13,845 nt of DNA, from NCBI GenBank assembly GCA_910588795.1, contig CAJURI010000061.1, positions 1 through 13,845 of the forward strand, written 5' to 3'. The stretch comes from an uncultured Duncaniella sp. (GTDB lineage Bacteria; Bacteroidota; Bacteroidia; Bacteroidales; Muribaculaceae). Position 1 is the first letter of the stretch. Each line of letters opens with the position of its first letter. Shown in pieces: positions 6,745 through 13,845 of the stretch. Below the pieces are notes generated by a model. That model was not told the DNA's origin. It saw only the letters and a list, made by a program, of their open reading frames with translations, and did not search any database. The position numbers and the translations under genes were made by a program.

Positions 6745-8346
6745 TCAGTTGGCGATACGCGGCTTGTACATTATATTGGTGATGCGGTCGGCGCAGTTGA
6801 GGTGTTGAGCCTTGGGCGCGGGGTTGGGGTTGTCGGTGCGCACATCAGCCATGTTGTAGATGTATACGCTGCCACGTCCGGAGGACTTGTTGACTGTCGC
6901 AACCAGAAGGTCCTCGGCTGTCACCTGGCTGCCCTGACGTGTCTGGCTTATGCCCATATAGGTGACCTCCTCATCGGAAGAGAAGCGCAGACAGCTCTCA
7001 TTGACCGAGGGGAATGTGAACGACTCGCCGTTCTTGAGCATCACGTACACGCAGTTGCCGTTGTAGTAATATGTGCGGTGGTACATATCGGAGGGCACCA
7101 CATAGGAGTCAGCGGCGGGGATAGCTGTGGAAGCATCGCTCGGGATCTCTCCGTGGCACTCCAGGACCTGACCTACGGAGTAGGCACCAAAGCCGGATAT
7201 GCCGGTGGCGAAGAGCCTGCCGTCGGACTTGTTGCGGCTGATGATGTAGCAGGGATATGTATAGGTTCCATACTGTGTAGGTATGCCTTCGCCTCGGAAT
7301 GCCACGATCATCTCCTCGTTCTGCAATACAGGGAGGTTGTTCTTGTCGCGCAGGTCGGCAGAGCTTACCCAGAATGATTCCCATGTAGCCATGTCGAGAG
7401 CCTTGGAATGCAGAGACAGGGGCTCGCGCTTGATGAAATAGTTGTCGGTTGTCTGGTTTAAACCTGCCATATATGTGTTGCTCGATATGAAGTCGAAGTC
7501 GTAGGTCTTCCAGTTGCTGTCCTCTTTGCCAAACATGTATTTGCTGTCCATCATGACATGCTTCTTAGCCGAGGAGCTCCAAGCCACCGGGCTTGTGCCG
7601 TCAAGGATAAGCCTGTCGGCCTTGAATCCGGGGGTGACATCATCAAAATCAATTGTTGAGACCACGACAAATGTGTTGGGGTTCAGGAAAAGTCCGCGGC
7701 TTTCGGTGCATATCATGAGACGGTTGACCTCCACGGTGGTAGAGCCGTTCCAGTCGTGCCATGTTATCATCTGCGCTCCAACCAGAGGCTCAGAGCCGAC
7801 GTTGTCGTTGACGCGCTGGAGACAGTTCTCCATCACGGTCACCGGGATACCTTCCTCGATCTCCTCACGAGTGGGGTCCTTTATGAACACGAGATTGCCG
7901 ACACCATCCTTGTTGGAGAGCACCATGAAGCCTTGTTCAAAGGTGCGGTTGATGCTCAGCTCGTAGTCCTGCACAAGACCTACCACACCGTCGGACACGA
8001 CGAGGTGGGCATAATAACGCCCGCCTGCAGGGAACTGGTAACGGAAGGTCTTTTCATTGGACACAAATTCCATGGGGCCTTTCACACCATTGTCGTATGA
8101 TCCCACGCTCCATTCATATTTAAGTTCGCCGGTGCCATCATACTTAATGTCGGGCGTAAGCTCGCACTCCGCACCATAGCTGAAATTATAAACAGGCATC
8201 TCAGCGTCACCTGGGACCACGACAGAAAGAGCGGGCAACGGCTCTCCACCATAGGCTGATTCATCGTCGATACATGAGACCACGCCCATAGAAAGCATGG
8301 CGACACAGAATGCCGAAAATATCAATTGTTTTTTCATTTTGGTCAT
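6745..8346 (-). CDS. PKD-like domain lipoprotein of a SusCD locus
   Basis: A 533-residue putative surface lipoprotein. The signal ends in the lipobox GVVSC with Cys at residue 25. It is followed by IDDES, an acidic run like the lipoprotein export signal that sends Bacteroidota lipoproteins to the cell surface. Residues about 36-133 form a PKD-like immunoglobulin-fold domain: YEWSVG at 77-82 and GGRYYAHLVVSDG at 108-120 are typical signatures. The remaining 400 residues contain repeated short beta-rich stretches (for example FEQGFMVLSNKDG at 136-148) but no catalytic motif I recognise. This resembles the PKD-like family (PKD_6-type) found after DUF4843 genes in SusCD loci; its molecular role is unknown and ligand binding is only an inference. 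The ATG at 8346 was chosen; another in-frame ATG lies three codons in (8337), with little effect on the signal. It is the last gene of the cassette, 24 bases after the DUF4843-type gene. Confidence 0.88.
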   Translation of the reverse strand: MTKMKKQLIFSAFCVAMLSMGVVSCIDDESAYGGEPLPALSVVVPGDAEMPVYNFSYGAECELTPDIKYDGTGELKYEWSVGSYDNGVKGPMEFVSNEKTFRYQFPAGGRYYAHLVVSDGVVGLVQDYELSINRTFEQGFMVLSNKDGVGNLVFIKDPTREEIEEGIPVTVMENCLQRVNDNVGSEPLVGAQMITWHDWNGSTTVEVNRLMICTESRGLFLNPNTFVVVSTIDFDDVTPGFKADRLILDGTSPVAWSSSAKKHVMMDSKYMFGKEDSNWKTYDFDFISSNTYMAGLNQTTDNYFIKREPLSLHSKALDMATWESFWVSSADLRDKNNLPVLQNEEMIVAFRGEGIPTQYGTYTYPCYIISRNKSDGRLFATGISGFGAYSVGQVLECHGEIPSDASTAIPAADSYVVPSDMYHRTYYYNGNCVYVMLKNGESFTFPSVNESCLRFSSDEEVTYMGISQTRQGSQVTAEDLLVATVNKSSGRGSVYIYNMADVRTDNPNPAPKAQHLNCADRITNIMYKPRIAN

Positions 8347-8370
8347 AGTTTAAAATATCACACCATGAAT

Positions 8371-9135
8371 TTAGAAATGAGGGGATTTCTGCCATGAGAT
8401 CTCAGGATGCTCATTATACATAGGTATGAGCACATAATTCCTCAAGAAAGGCTCGTACATAGCCATGGGCCCCTGTATGAATCTTGCATTGACGAAATAT
8501 TCGCCGTACTTCTTGATCATTTCATTGAACACGCTGATATCCGCCTTGGGGGCTTTGTCATAGAAATAATGGAAGAACAGCTGGGCGTTCTCGAAGGAGT
8601 AGACCGGAAGGCAGCTGTAGGTGGTCCACCAGTCGGGCCTCACCTCGACACGGAAGTCGGAATAGGTGATGGTCATTGAATTCTCGCCCACCGACTTGAG
8701 GTCGTCGTTCTCGGCGATGGTGAGCACAAGAGTCTTCTCTTCCTGGCGTATCCCGGGGTCCTTGTCGCGGAGGAGGTTGACATGCACAGTTCCGCTTACG
8801 GCGTTGGCAGGGATGGTGTTGCCGGTGATGGTGTAGTTGACACCTTCGGTCATCGTGGTGCCCTCGGCTACCGGGACAACGTTAATGGTGCGGTCGTGGT
8901 CCTTTGGCACGCCCATAAGAGTGACAGGGATATCCACGGTGTAGACTGTGGCGATGTCATATCCGAAATTATAGGACACTTCGTCGACAAGCTCGTCTTT
9001 GGCATTGCGGTACTCGAAGAAAACGGAGTCCTTCTGAGTGGTGTCGTAGAGCTTGTAGTCGTCCTCGGTGCATCCCATGAAAGCGAGAGCCAGAGGGGCA
9101 CACAGGGCTATATTCTTAATGGTAATAAGTTTCAT
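8371..9135 (-). CDS. DUF4843-type lipoprotein of a SusCD locus
   Basis: A 254-residue putative surface lipoprotein. The signal peptide (MKLITIKNIAL...) ends in the lipobox AFMGC with Cys at residue 22. The following TEDDY is acidic and matches the style of Bacteroidota surface-export signals. The mature part starts with an extended strand region (SVFFEYRNAK, about 37-46), then segments typical of a beta-sandwich, such as VYTVDIPVTLMG near 64-75 and EKTLVLTIAEN. The C-terminal third is Trp- and Tyr-rich (RPDWWTTY, FFHYFYDK). Order, size and motifs fit the DUF4843 family, which is regularly encoded between SusD and a PKD-like lipoprotein. It lies 14 bases after the SusD stop and 24 before the PKD-like gene. 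No enzymatic residues are evident. It may assist substrate binding at the SusCD complex in a SusE-like way, but this is inferred from position alone. Confidence 0.85.
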   Translation of the reverse strand: MKLITIKNIALCAPLALAFMGCTEDDYKLYDTTQKDSVFFEYRNAKDELVDEVSYNFGYDIATVYTVDIPVTLMGVPKDHDRTINVVPVAEGTTMTEGVNYTITGNTIPANAVSGTVHVNLLRDKDPGIRQEEKTLVLTIAENDDLKSVGENSMTITYSDFRVEVRPDWWTTYSCLPVYSFENAQLFFHYFYDKAPKADISVFNEMIKKYGEYFVNARFIQGPMAMYEPFLRNYVLIPMYNEHPEISWQKSPHF

Positions 9136-9149
9136 ACTTCACGGGGGGA

Positions 9150-10610
9150 TTATTGATTGTTGTTTGCCTCGGGACGGTACTCCATCTCTTCCTCGGGAAT
9201 GGGGAGGACGTATATGTCGTCATTCGCAGGGATGGTGCGGCTCTCGGCATTGGAGAGGATGTCGCGGTTGAGACGCTTCATGTTGAACCAGTGGAGTCCT
9301 TCGCAGAATGTCTCCTTGCGGTATTCGTTGAATATACGTTCGGAGGTGAGTGTCTGTCCGGCGATCAGCGGAGACAGGCCGCGCGAGCGGATCTCGTCGT
9401 TGAAGTATTTCAACGCCATGTCGTAGTTGGTGGATAGCAATGCGTCAGCCGCTATGAGATAGAGCTCTGAAACGTTGATGAGGCTTATGCCTGAAATGAG
9501 CTCGGGGCGGGTGGAGACATTGTTGTTCTCGATGGTGGGATAGTCGACCATCTTGAGGCATTTTGCGAGTGAAGACTCGACACGGAAATGGTTCTTGCGG
9601 AAATCCTGCTCGGTGCCTGCGAGATCGAGGGCGTAGAGCGCGCTCCAGGGCATGAGGTAGTTGGTGCCGCCGCTGTTGTCGTAGGCGATATAAGAGACGT
9701 AGGACTGCCATGTGTAGAGGTAGGTGGAGGACCATTCAAGGTACTGCTGGGAGTACAGGCCGAAGATTGTCTCCTTGGGTGAGAGGACACCGGCTATACG
9801 GTTCTGGACCTCGGTGACATCGACGAGCGGGAAGAGGTTGCTGTTTATGACCTTCTCGGCGTATTCGGCTGCCTTGGCGTTGTTGCCCATGTACCAGTAT
9901 ACGCGTGCGAGGAGAGCCTGGACGGCGTAGTAATTGATATGGGACTCGCGCCAGCGGCAGAAACGCTCGTACTGTCCGTTGTCGCGGGGGTATGCCATTG
10001 TCTCCATGTCCTTGAGGAGCCCTTCGGCCTCGGTGAGATCGCCGATTATGAAGTCGAGGCACTCCCCTACGGTAGAGAACGGCTTGACAGAGAAGTTGAA
10101 GGTCTTGACATAGGGGATGCCGCGCTTGGACCGGTCGACCGGAGCGAAGAGACGGAGGAGGTCGAAGTGCATCATGGCGCGCACTCCGAGCATCTCGGCG
10201 CGGTAAGCCTTATAGAGCGGGAACTCGGCGGGGTCCTTCTTGTCAAGGTTCTGAAGGACGTTGTTGGCATATCCGATGGTCTCGTAGCCTTTGGACCACA
10301 TTTTGGAGAAGCGTGCCTTGAGGTCCTTGTTGTCGGTGTACTTGTAGCGTGCGAGATTGTGCGTGTCGGTGGCGTCACAACGAAGATTCTGACCAAGGAT
10401 CTCGGGGATTCCCCATACCATATCCATTCCATAGAGAGCCTTGTCGGTCATGGAGCCGTAGACACCGTATATAGCATCCTCGAAACCTTTGGCGGTCTCG
10501 AACTGTTCGTTCTCTACCTTTTCCCCTTTGGGACGCACATCGAGGAAATCGTTGCACGCCGTTAAGGCAAAGGCAAGGACGGAAAGAAGTGTCAAATATA
10601 TCTTTTTCAT
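9150..10610 (-). CDS. SusD/RagB-family surface lipoprotein (first cassette)
   Basis: The lid and binding lipoprotein of the first SusCD transporter, 486 residues. The lipobox ALTAC places the lipidated cysteine at residue 19, followed by NDFLDVRPKGEK. The N-terminal SusD-like region contains VRAMMHFDLLRLFAP at 143-157, the family's conserved helix. TPR-like helices appear at 227-254 (AVQALLARVYWYMGNNAKAAEY). The C-terminal RagB/SusD part includes INVSELYLIAADALL at 378-392, RKETFCEGLHWFNMKRLNRD at 431-450 and the characteristic YVLPIPEEEM near the end at 467-476. It starts 29 bases after the SusC stop, with an A-rich stretch before the ATG as is usual in this phylum. Outside the family motifs it shows little similarity to the other SusD in the window. 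Confidence 0.96.
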   Translation of the reverse strand: MKKIYLTLLSVLAFALTACNDFLDVRPKGEKVENEQFETAKGFEDAIYGVYGSMTDKALYGMDMVWGIPEILGQNLRCDATDTHNLARYKYTDNKDLKARFSKMWSKGYETIGYANNVLQNLDKKDPAEFPLYKAYRAEMLGVRAMMHFDLLRLFAPVDRSKRGIPYVKTFNFSVKPFSTVGECLDFIIGDLTEAEGLLKDMETMAYPRDNGQYERFCRWRESHINYYAVQALLARVYWYMGNNAKAAEYAEKVINSNLFPLVDVTEVQNRIAGVLSPKETIFGLYSQQYLEWSSTYLYTWQSYVSYIAYDNSGGTNYLMPWSALYALDLAGTEQDFRKNHFRVESSLAKCLKMVDYPTIENNNVSTRPELISGISLINVSELYLIAADALLSTNYDMALKYFNDEIRSRGLSPLIAGQTLTSERIFNEYRKETFCEGLHWFNMKRLNRDILSNAESRTIPANDDIYVLPIPEEEMEYRPEANNNQ

Positions 10611-10639
10611 TTTTTATAGGTCAAGTGTTGATGAGAGAT

Positions 10640-13600
10640 TTAGAAAGTCAGACTGAGCGACAGGTTGACACTGCGGCTGAACGGGTAGGCTGTTCCGCGC
10701 TCGTACTTTGCAGAAGTGAGACGGAAGAGGTCCTCGGCACCTGCGCTGACATACAGACGCTGGAGTCCGAGCGGACGGATGAATGACTCGGGGACATTGT
10801 ACTGAAGAGTCACTGCGGAGAGCCAGAGCTCGTTGTCCTTCTCGACGAAGCGATCAGAGTACTGGAAAGTCTTGCCGCCGTTGGCAGAGATGGCGAGATA
10901 GGGCACCACGTCGCCCGGGTGCTTCCAACGCTCGGTGAAAGCACGCACGTCAACATTGTTCTGCGGATTGACATTCTCGACTTTCGCCATACGGGTGGAG
11001 TTGTACATGTCGCCTCCGAAACAGTAGGAGAAGTTGAGGTTGAGTGAAAGGTTCTTATACTGCAGGAGTGACGAGAATGTACCCTGAAGTTTGGGATTGG
11101 TATCTCCGCAAGCCATCTGGTCGGCGGGATCATACTCGTAGGTGTATGTGCCGTCCTTCTTTATGAATATCTCCTTTCCGGAAGCGGGGTCGATGCCGGC
11201 GGAGCGTACAGCGTAGATGGCTGTGGGGGATTCGTTCTCACGGAATTGGAGGCGCGGTGCCACCTCATCCTGGTGCTGGCCATTAAGCTCGTTCTTGCGC
11301 TTGAGGGCGTCGGATATCTCCTTGATGGTGGTCTTGGAGTGGAGACCGTTGAGTGATACGCTCCACATCCAGTCGCGGTTCTGGATGATCTTGCCCCAAA
11401 GTGAGAATTCAAGACCTTTACTGTCCTGGCTGCCGAAATTGTTCTTCACGGATGTGGCACCCGATGACGGGGGGAGCGAGACGTCGATGAGCATGTCGTC
11501 GGTCTTCTCGGTGTAGTAGTCGAAGTTGACATTCAGGCGGTCACCGAAGAATGAAGAGGTGAGTCCGACGTTGAACTTCTTGGTGGTCTGCCATGTGAGG
11601 TCGGGGTTTGCCATCTCCATGGGCACGGCACCTACACCTGCGTAATGCAGATAGTTGATCGAATAGAAGTAGGTGGATATGGCCTGATAAGAGTCGAACT
11701 TGACGCTACCGGTGTAGCCGTAGCTTCCGCGCAGACGGAACATGTCGACAAATCCGAGATCTTTGATGAAGTTCTCGTTGTGGAGGTTGTAGCCTGCGCC
11801 CACTGACCAGAAGGGGGCAGTGCGCTTGTCAGCACCGAACTTGGATGAACCTGAGAGACGATAGCTTCCGTCGATGACGTAGCGGTTCTTCCAGATGAAG
11901 TTGGCAGCCGCGAATCCACCGACACTTGTAGCGAGATCCTCACCGCCGTAAGGGAGCTGAGTCGTGGAATAAGTAGTGGCATATGATATGTCGGCAAGGT
12001 CGTCGGAGAGGAACCCGCTACCGGTGAGGTAGCTGCTTGTGGATTTCTGACGCTTTATCTCCCAACCGAGGTTGAGAGTAAACATTGTTCCGTCCTTGTC
12101 GAAATTGTGAATCCAGTTGCCTACGACTTTTCCGCTCCAGTTGTCAGTCCCGAGGTTTCCGAGTGTGTAGTAGCCTTTGGAGGAGAGAGGGGTGTCGTCT
12201 GTGAAAGCGTTGGAGTCAGGAGACTTGAAGACGTCGCTTGTGCCCTTGGATGTAGAATATGTTCCCTGGGCTGTCACATAGAGATTAGGCTTGAAGTTGT
12301 AGCGCACGTCGAGCGAAACGTTCTGTGTGCGTGTGTTGGTCTTGCTGAAGCTGCTGAGCGATGCCTCGTAGAGGGGATTGTTCTTGTTGTAAGAGAGGCT
12401 TTTGCTTAGATTTCCGTGCTCGTCGTAGGGGGAGTCGTAAGGGTTTGCGGCAATATAGTCGGAGAACGACCCGTACTTGGAGTTGTTGGTGGTGAGGGAT
12501 GTGTGTTCGGCACGGAGGGTGACGATGAGTTTATCACGCACACGGTAACTGAGATACATGTTGAGTCCGTAACGGTCACGTCCGTCATCCTTCATGACAC
12601 CGTTTATATCGGAGTAGTCGGCTGTGAAGTTGTAGTCAAGGCTTGAGCCACGTCCTGACACAGAGAGGGAGTGGGTGTGGGAGAAGCTGTTGCGCACGGG
12701 CTTGGATATCCAGTCGATGTCGCGGCCTCCGCTGATGAGGGCGAGCTTGTCGTAATAGCTCTGGTCGAGGGATCCTGAGGCACTGTCGTACAGTCCGGCC
12801 ATGCGCTCGAGCTCAAGCTTCTGGGCGGAGTTGCAGAGGTCGTAGCTGGAGAGGTCGGCGAAGCTCATCTCGGGAGTGAATGTGTAACGCACGCGCACTG
12901 GCGCCTGTGACACGCGCTTGCGCTCGATGATTATGACACCGTTGGCGGCGTTCTCGCCGTAGAGGGCTGTGGCTGATGCGTCCTTGAGGATGTCGACACG
13001 CTCTATGTCCTGGATGTTCATGTCATAGAGGGCCTGAAGAGTGCTCTCCACGCCGTCGATGACGATAAGGGGCGAGTTGAGGCCCACTTCGTTGCCTGTG
13101 GCGAGCGATGTGGTGCTACGGATCACGAGATCGGGGATGTTGTTGGGGTTGGAACCCATCGCATTGTTCTGCGTGATGTTAAGGCCGGCGTCGAGAGTGC
13201 TGAGGGCCTGGAGGATGTTGGTTGCGGATACGCTCAGGAGCTCGTCGCCCGAGAGGGACTTTGCGGCACCGGTGTAGGTGTTGCGGTGACGAGTGAAGTA
13301 TCCGTTGACCACGACTTCCTGCATTTTCTCGGCACTTTCCAACATGATTATCTCCATGGCTTTGCCATATACAGGGGCGAGCTCCTGAGGTGCATATCCG
13401 ATGTAGGAGAAGCGGAGTGAGGCTCCGGCGGGAACGTTGACAGAGAATTCGCCATCGAGGTTGGTGGCTGCTCCGGTGATCATCTTGTTGCCTTTCATAA
13501 CGGCGACCGTCACACCAGGCATGGGGAGGTGTTCGGCCTCGTCGAGGACTACACCATGTACATTTCCACCGCTGTTGGCGTCCTGTGCATACGCATTGCC

Positions 13601-13687
13601 AGCCGATGACAGCAGTACTATGGCAAATACGGCAACGAGGCTTACCAACCGGAGGAGATCTGGCAGATAATTTCTAAATGATTTCAT
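10640..13687 (-). CDS. SusC/RagA-family TonB-linked outer-membrane transporter (first cassette)
   Basis: A 1015-residue TonB-dependent transporter forming the channel of the first uptake complex. The signal peptide ends at AYA-QD (cleavage after residue 34). A carboxypeptidase-regulatory-like domain runs about 42-115 (VHGVVLDEAEHLPMPGVTV ... YIGYAPQEL). The QEVVVNGY segment at 123-130 leads into the plug at about 131-258, with SPLIVIDGVES and ILKDASATALYGENAANGV. After this the usual ITTK is replaced by IIIERKR, a variant I associate with SusC proteins of DUF4843/PKD-like loci. The barrel ends in SLSLTF with a terminal Phe. No STN domain is present. It heads a tight operon with SusD, the DUF4843-type and the PKD-like genes. 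The protein is unlike the other SusC in the plug region, so the two cassettes probably import different ligands. Confidence 0.97.
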   Translation of the reverse strand: MKSFRNYLPDLLRLVSLVAVFAIVLLSSAGNAYAQDANSGGNVHGVVLDEAEHLPMPGVTVAVMKGNKMITGAATNLDGEFSVNVPAGASLRFSYIGYAPQELAPVYGKAMEIIMLESAEKMQEVVVNGYFTRHRNTYTGAAKSLSGDELLSVSATNILQALSTLDAGLNITQNNAMGSNPNNIPDLVIRSTTSLATGNEVGLNSPLIVIDGVESTLQALYDMNIQDIERVDILKDASATALYGENAANGVIIIERKRVSQAPVRVRYTFTPEMSFADLSSYDLCNSAQKLELERMAGLYDSASGSLDQSYYDKLALISGGRDIDWISKPVRNSFSHTHSLSVSGRGSSLDYNFTADYSDINGVMKDDGRDRYGLNMYLSYRVRDKLIVTLRAEHTSLTTNNSKYGSFSDYIAANPYDSPYDEHGNLSKSLSYNKNNPLYEASLSSFSKTNTRTQNVSLDVRYNFKPNLYVTAQGTYSTSKGTSDVFKSPDSNAFTDDTPLSSKGYYTLGNLGTDNWSGKVVGNWIHNFDKDGTMFTLNLGWEIKRQKSTSSYLTGSGFLSDDLADISYATTYSTTQLPYGGEDLATSVGGFAAANFIWKNRYVIDGSYRLSGSSKFGADKRTAPFWSVGAGYNLHNENFIKDLGFVDMFRLRGSYGYTGSVKFDSYQAISTYFYSINYLHYAGVGAVPMEMANPDLTWQTTKKFNVGLTSSFFGDRLNVNFDYYTEKTDDMLIDVSLPPSSGATSVKNNFGSQDSKGLEFSLWGKIIQNRDWMWSVSLNGLHSKTTIKEISDALKRKNELNGQHQDEVAPRLQFRENESPTAIYAVRSAGIDPASGKEIFIKKDGTYTYEYDPADQMACGDTNPKLQGTFSSLLQYKNLSLNLNFSYCFGGDMYNSTRMAKVENVNPQNNVDVRAFTERWKHPGDVVPYLAISANGGKTFQYSDRFVEKDNELWLSAVTLQYNVPESFIRPLGLQRLYVSAGAEDLFRLTSAKYERGTAYPFSRSVNLSLSLTF

Positions 13688-13845
13688 TGCGCTGTGTTAA
13701 AATGTATGTATAATGATTGAAAAATGTGTCAGAATGTTACTTTTGGACTCAAAAAAACACGCTCTTTTGAATAACTTCAGATTCTAAAAGTCCTTAATTC
13801 CGCAACACTATAATTTAACTTTATTTATAAGTTCCTGAGCAACAA
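13688..13845 (-). promoter_or_regulatory. upstream region of the first SusC gene, no clear promoter
   Basis: This AT-rich 158-base stretch should contain the promoter and leader of the first cassette unless transcription starts outside the window. I found no pairing of a TTTG/TTG box with TAnnTTTG at 17-20 bases; the nearest -7-like strings (TACATTTT, TAGTGTTG on the minus strand) lack a partner. An imperfect inverted repeat joins CTTTTGAAT (13764-13772) and ATTCTAAAAG (13781-13790), flanked by GGACT (13745-13749) and AGTCC (13789-13793). It could be an operator or leader fold, or chance in AT-rich DNA. Confidence 0.3.

Noticed and set aside
6802..7377. Plus-strand 191-codon open frame
   Set aside because: Antisense to the PKD-like gene, with no protein-family features.
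9939..10565. Plus-strand 208-codon open frame
   Set aside because: Antisense to the first-cassette SusD and shows the same shadow composition.
3064..13687. Recent tandem duplication of a SusCD cassette
   Set aside because: The two SusC plugs and the two SusD proteins share only family-level motifs, and the accessory genes differ.

Overview
The window reads as a nutrient-uptake region of a Bacteroidota chromosome, most likely order Bacteroidales. The evidence is two SusC/SusD outer-membrane pairs, Bacteroidota-style lipoproteins with acidic residues after the lipidated cysteine, and one promoter with the TTG / TAnnTTTG boxes typical of this phylum. The fairly GC-rich coding sequence would suit a Muribaculaceae-like gut bacterium, but the family is a guess. 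All seven convincing genes are on the minus strand, so transcription runs from high to low coordinates. Nearly every plus-strand open frame is an antisense shadow.

Region 1 (13845 down to 6745) is a tight four-gene cassette: a SusC-type TonB-dependent transporter (13687-10640), a SusD-type surface lipoprotein (10610-9150), a DUF4843-type lipoprotein (9135-8371) and a PKD-like lipoprotein (8346-6745). The gaps are only about 14-29 bases, so one operon is very likely. SusD would cap the SusC barrel. The two accessory lipoproteins carry acidic export-like signals and probably sit on the cell surface, possibly binding or sorting the substrate. I see no convincing promoter in the 158 bases upstream of its first gene.

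Region 2 (6744 to 6328) is a 417-base intergenic stretch. It holds a 66-nt near-continuous hairpin whose G.U pairs exist only in the minus-strand RNA, probably the terminator of region 1. It also holds a clear Bacteroidota promoter (6461-6431) firing into the second cassette, and a leader of roughly 97 nt.

Region 3 (6327 to 93) is a second cassette: SusC (6327-3064), SusD (3037-1613) and, after a 167-base gap with a perfect 12-bp inverted repeat, a secreted TlpA-like thioredoxin-fold protein (1445-93). The two SusC proteins differ clearly in their plug domains, so this is not a recent duplication.

No glycoside hydrolase, polysaccharide lyase, sulfatase, peptidase or dedicated regulator is visible. 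The substrates cannot be named; the usual glycan assumption for SusCD loci is not supported here. I found no RNA genes, CRISPR arrays or insertion sequences. The overall picture is a well-built but recognisable pair of uptake loci. The less explained parts are the accessory lipoproteins and the intergenic RNA structures.
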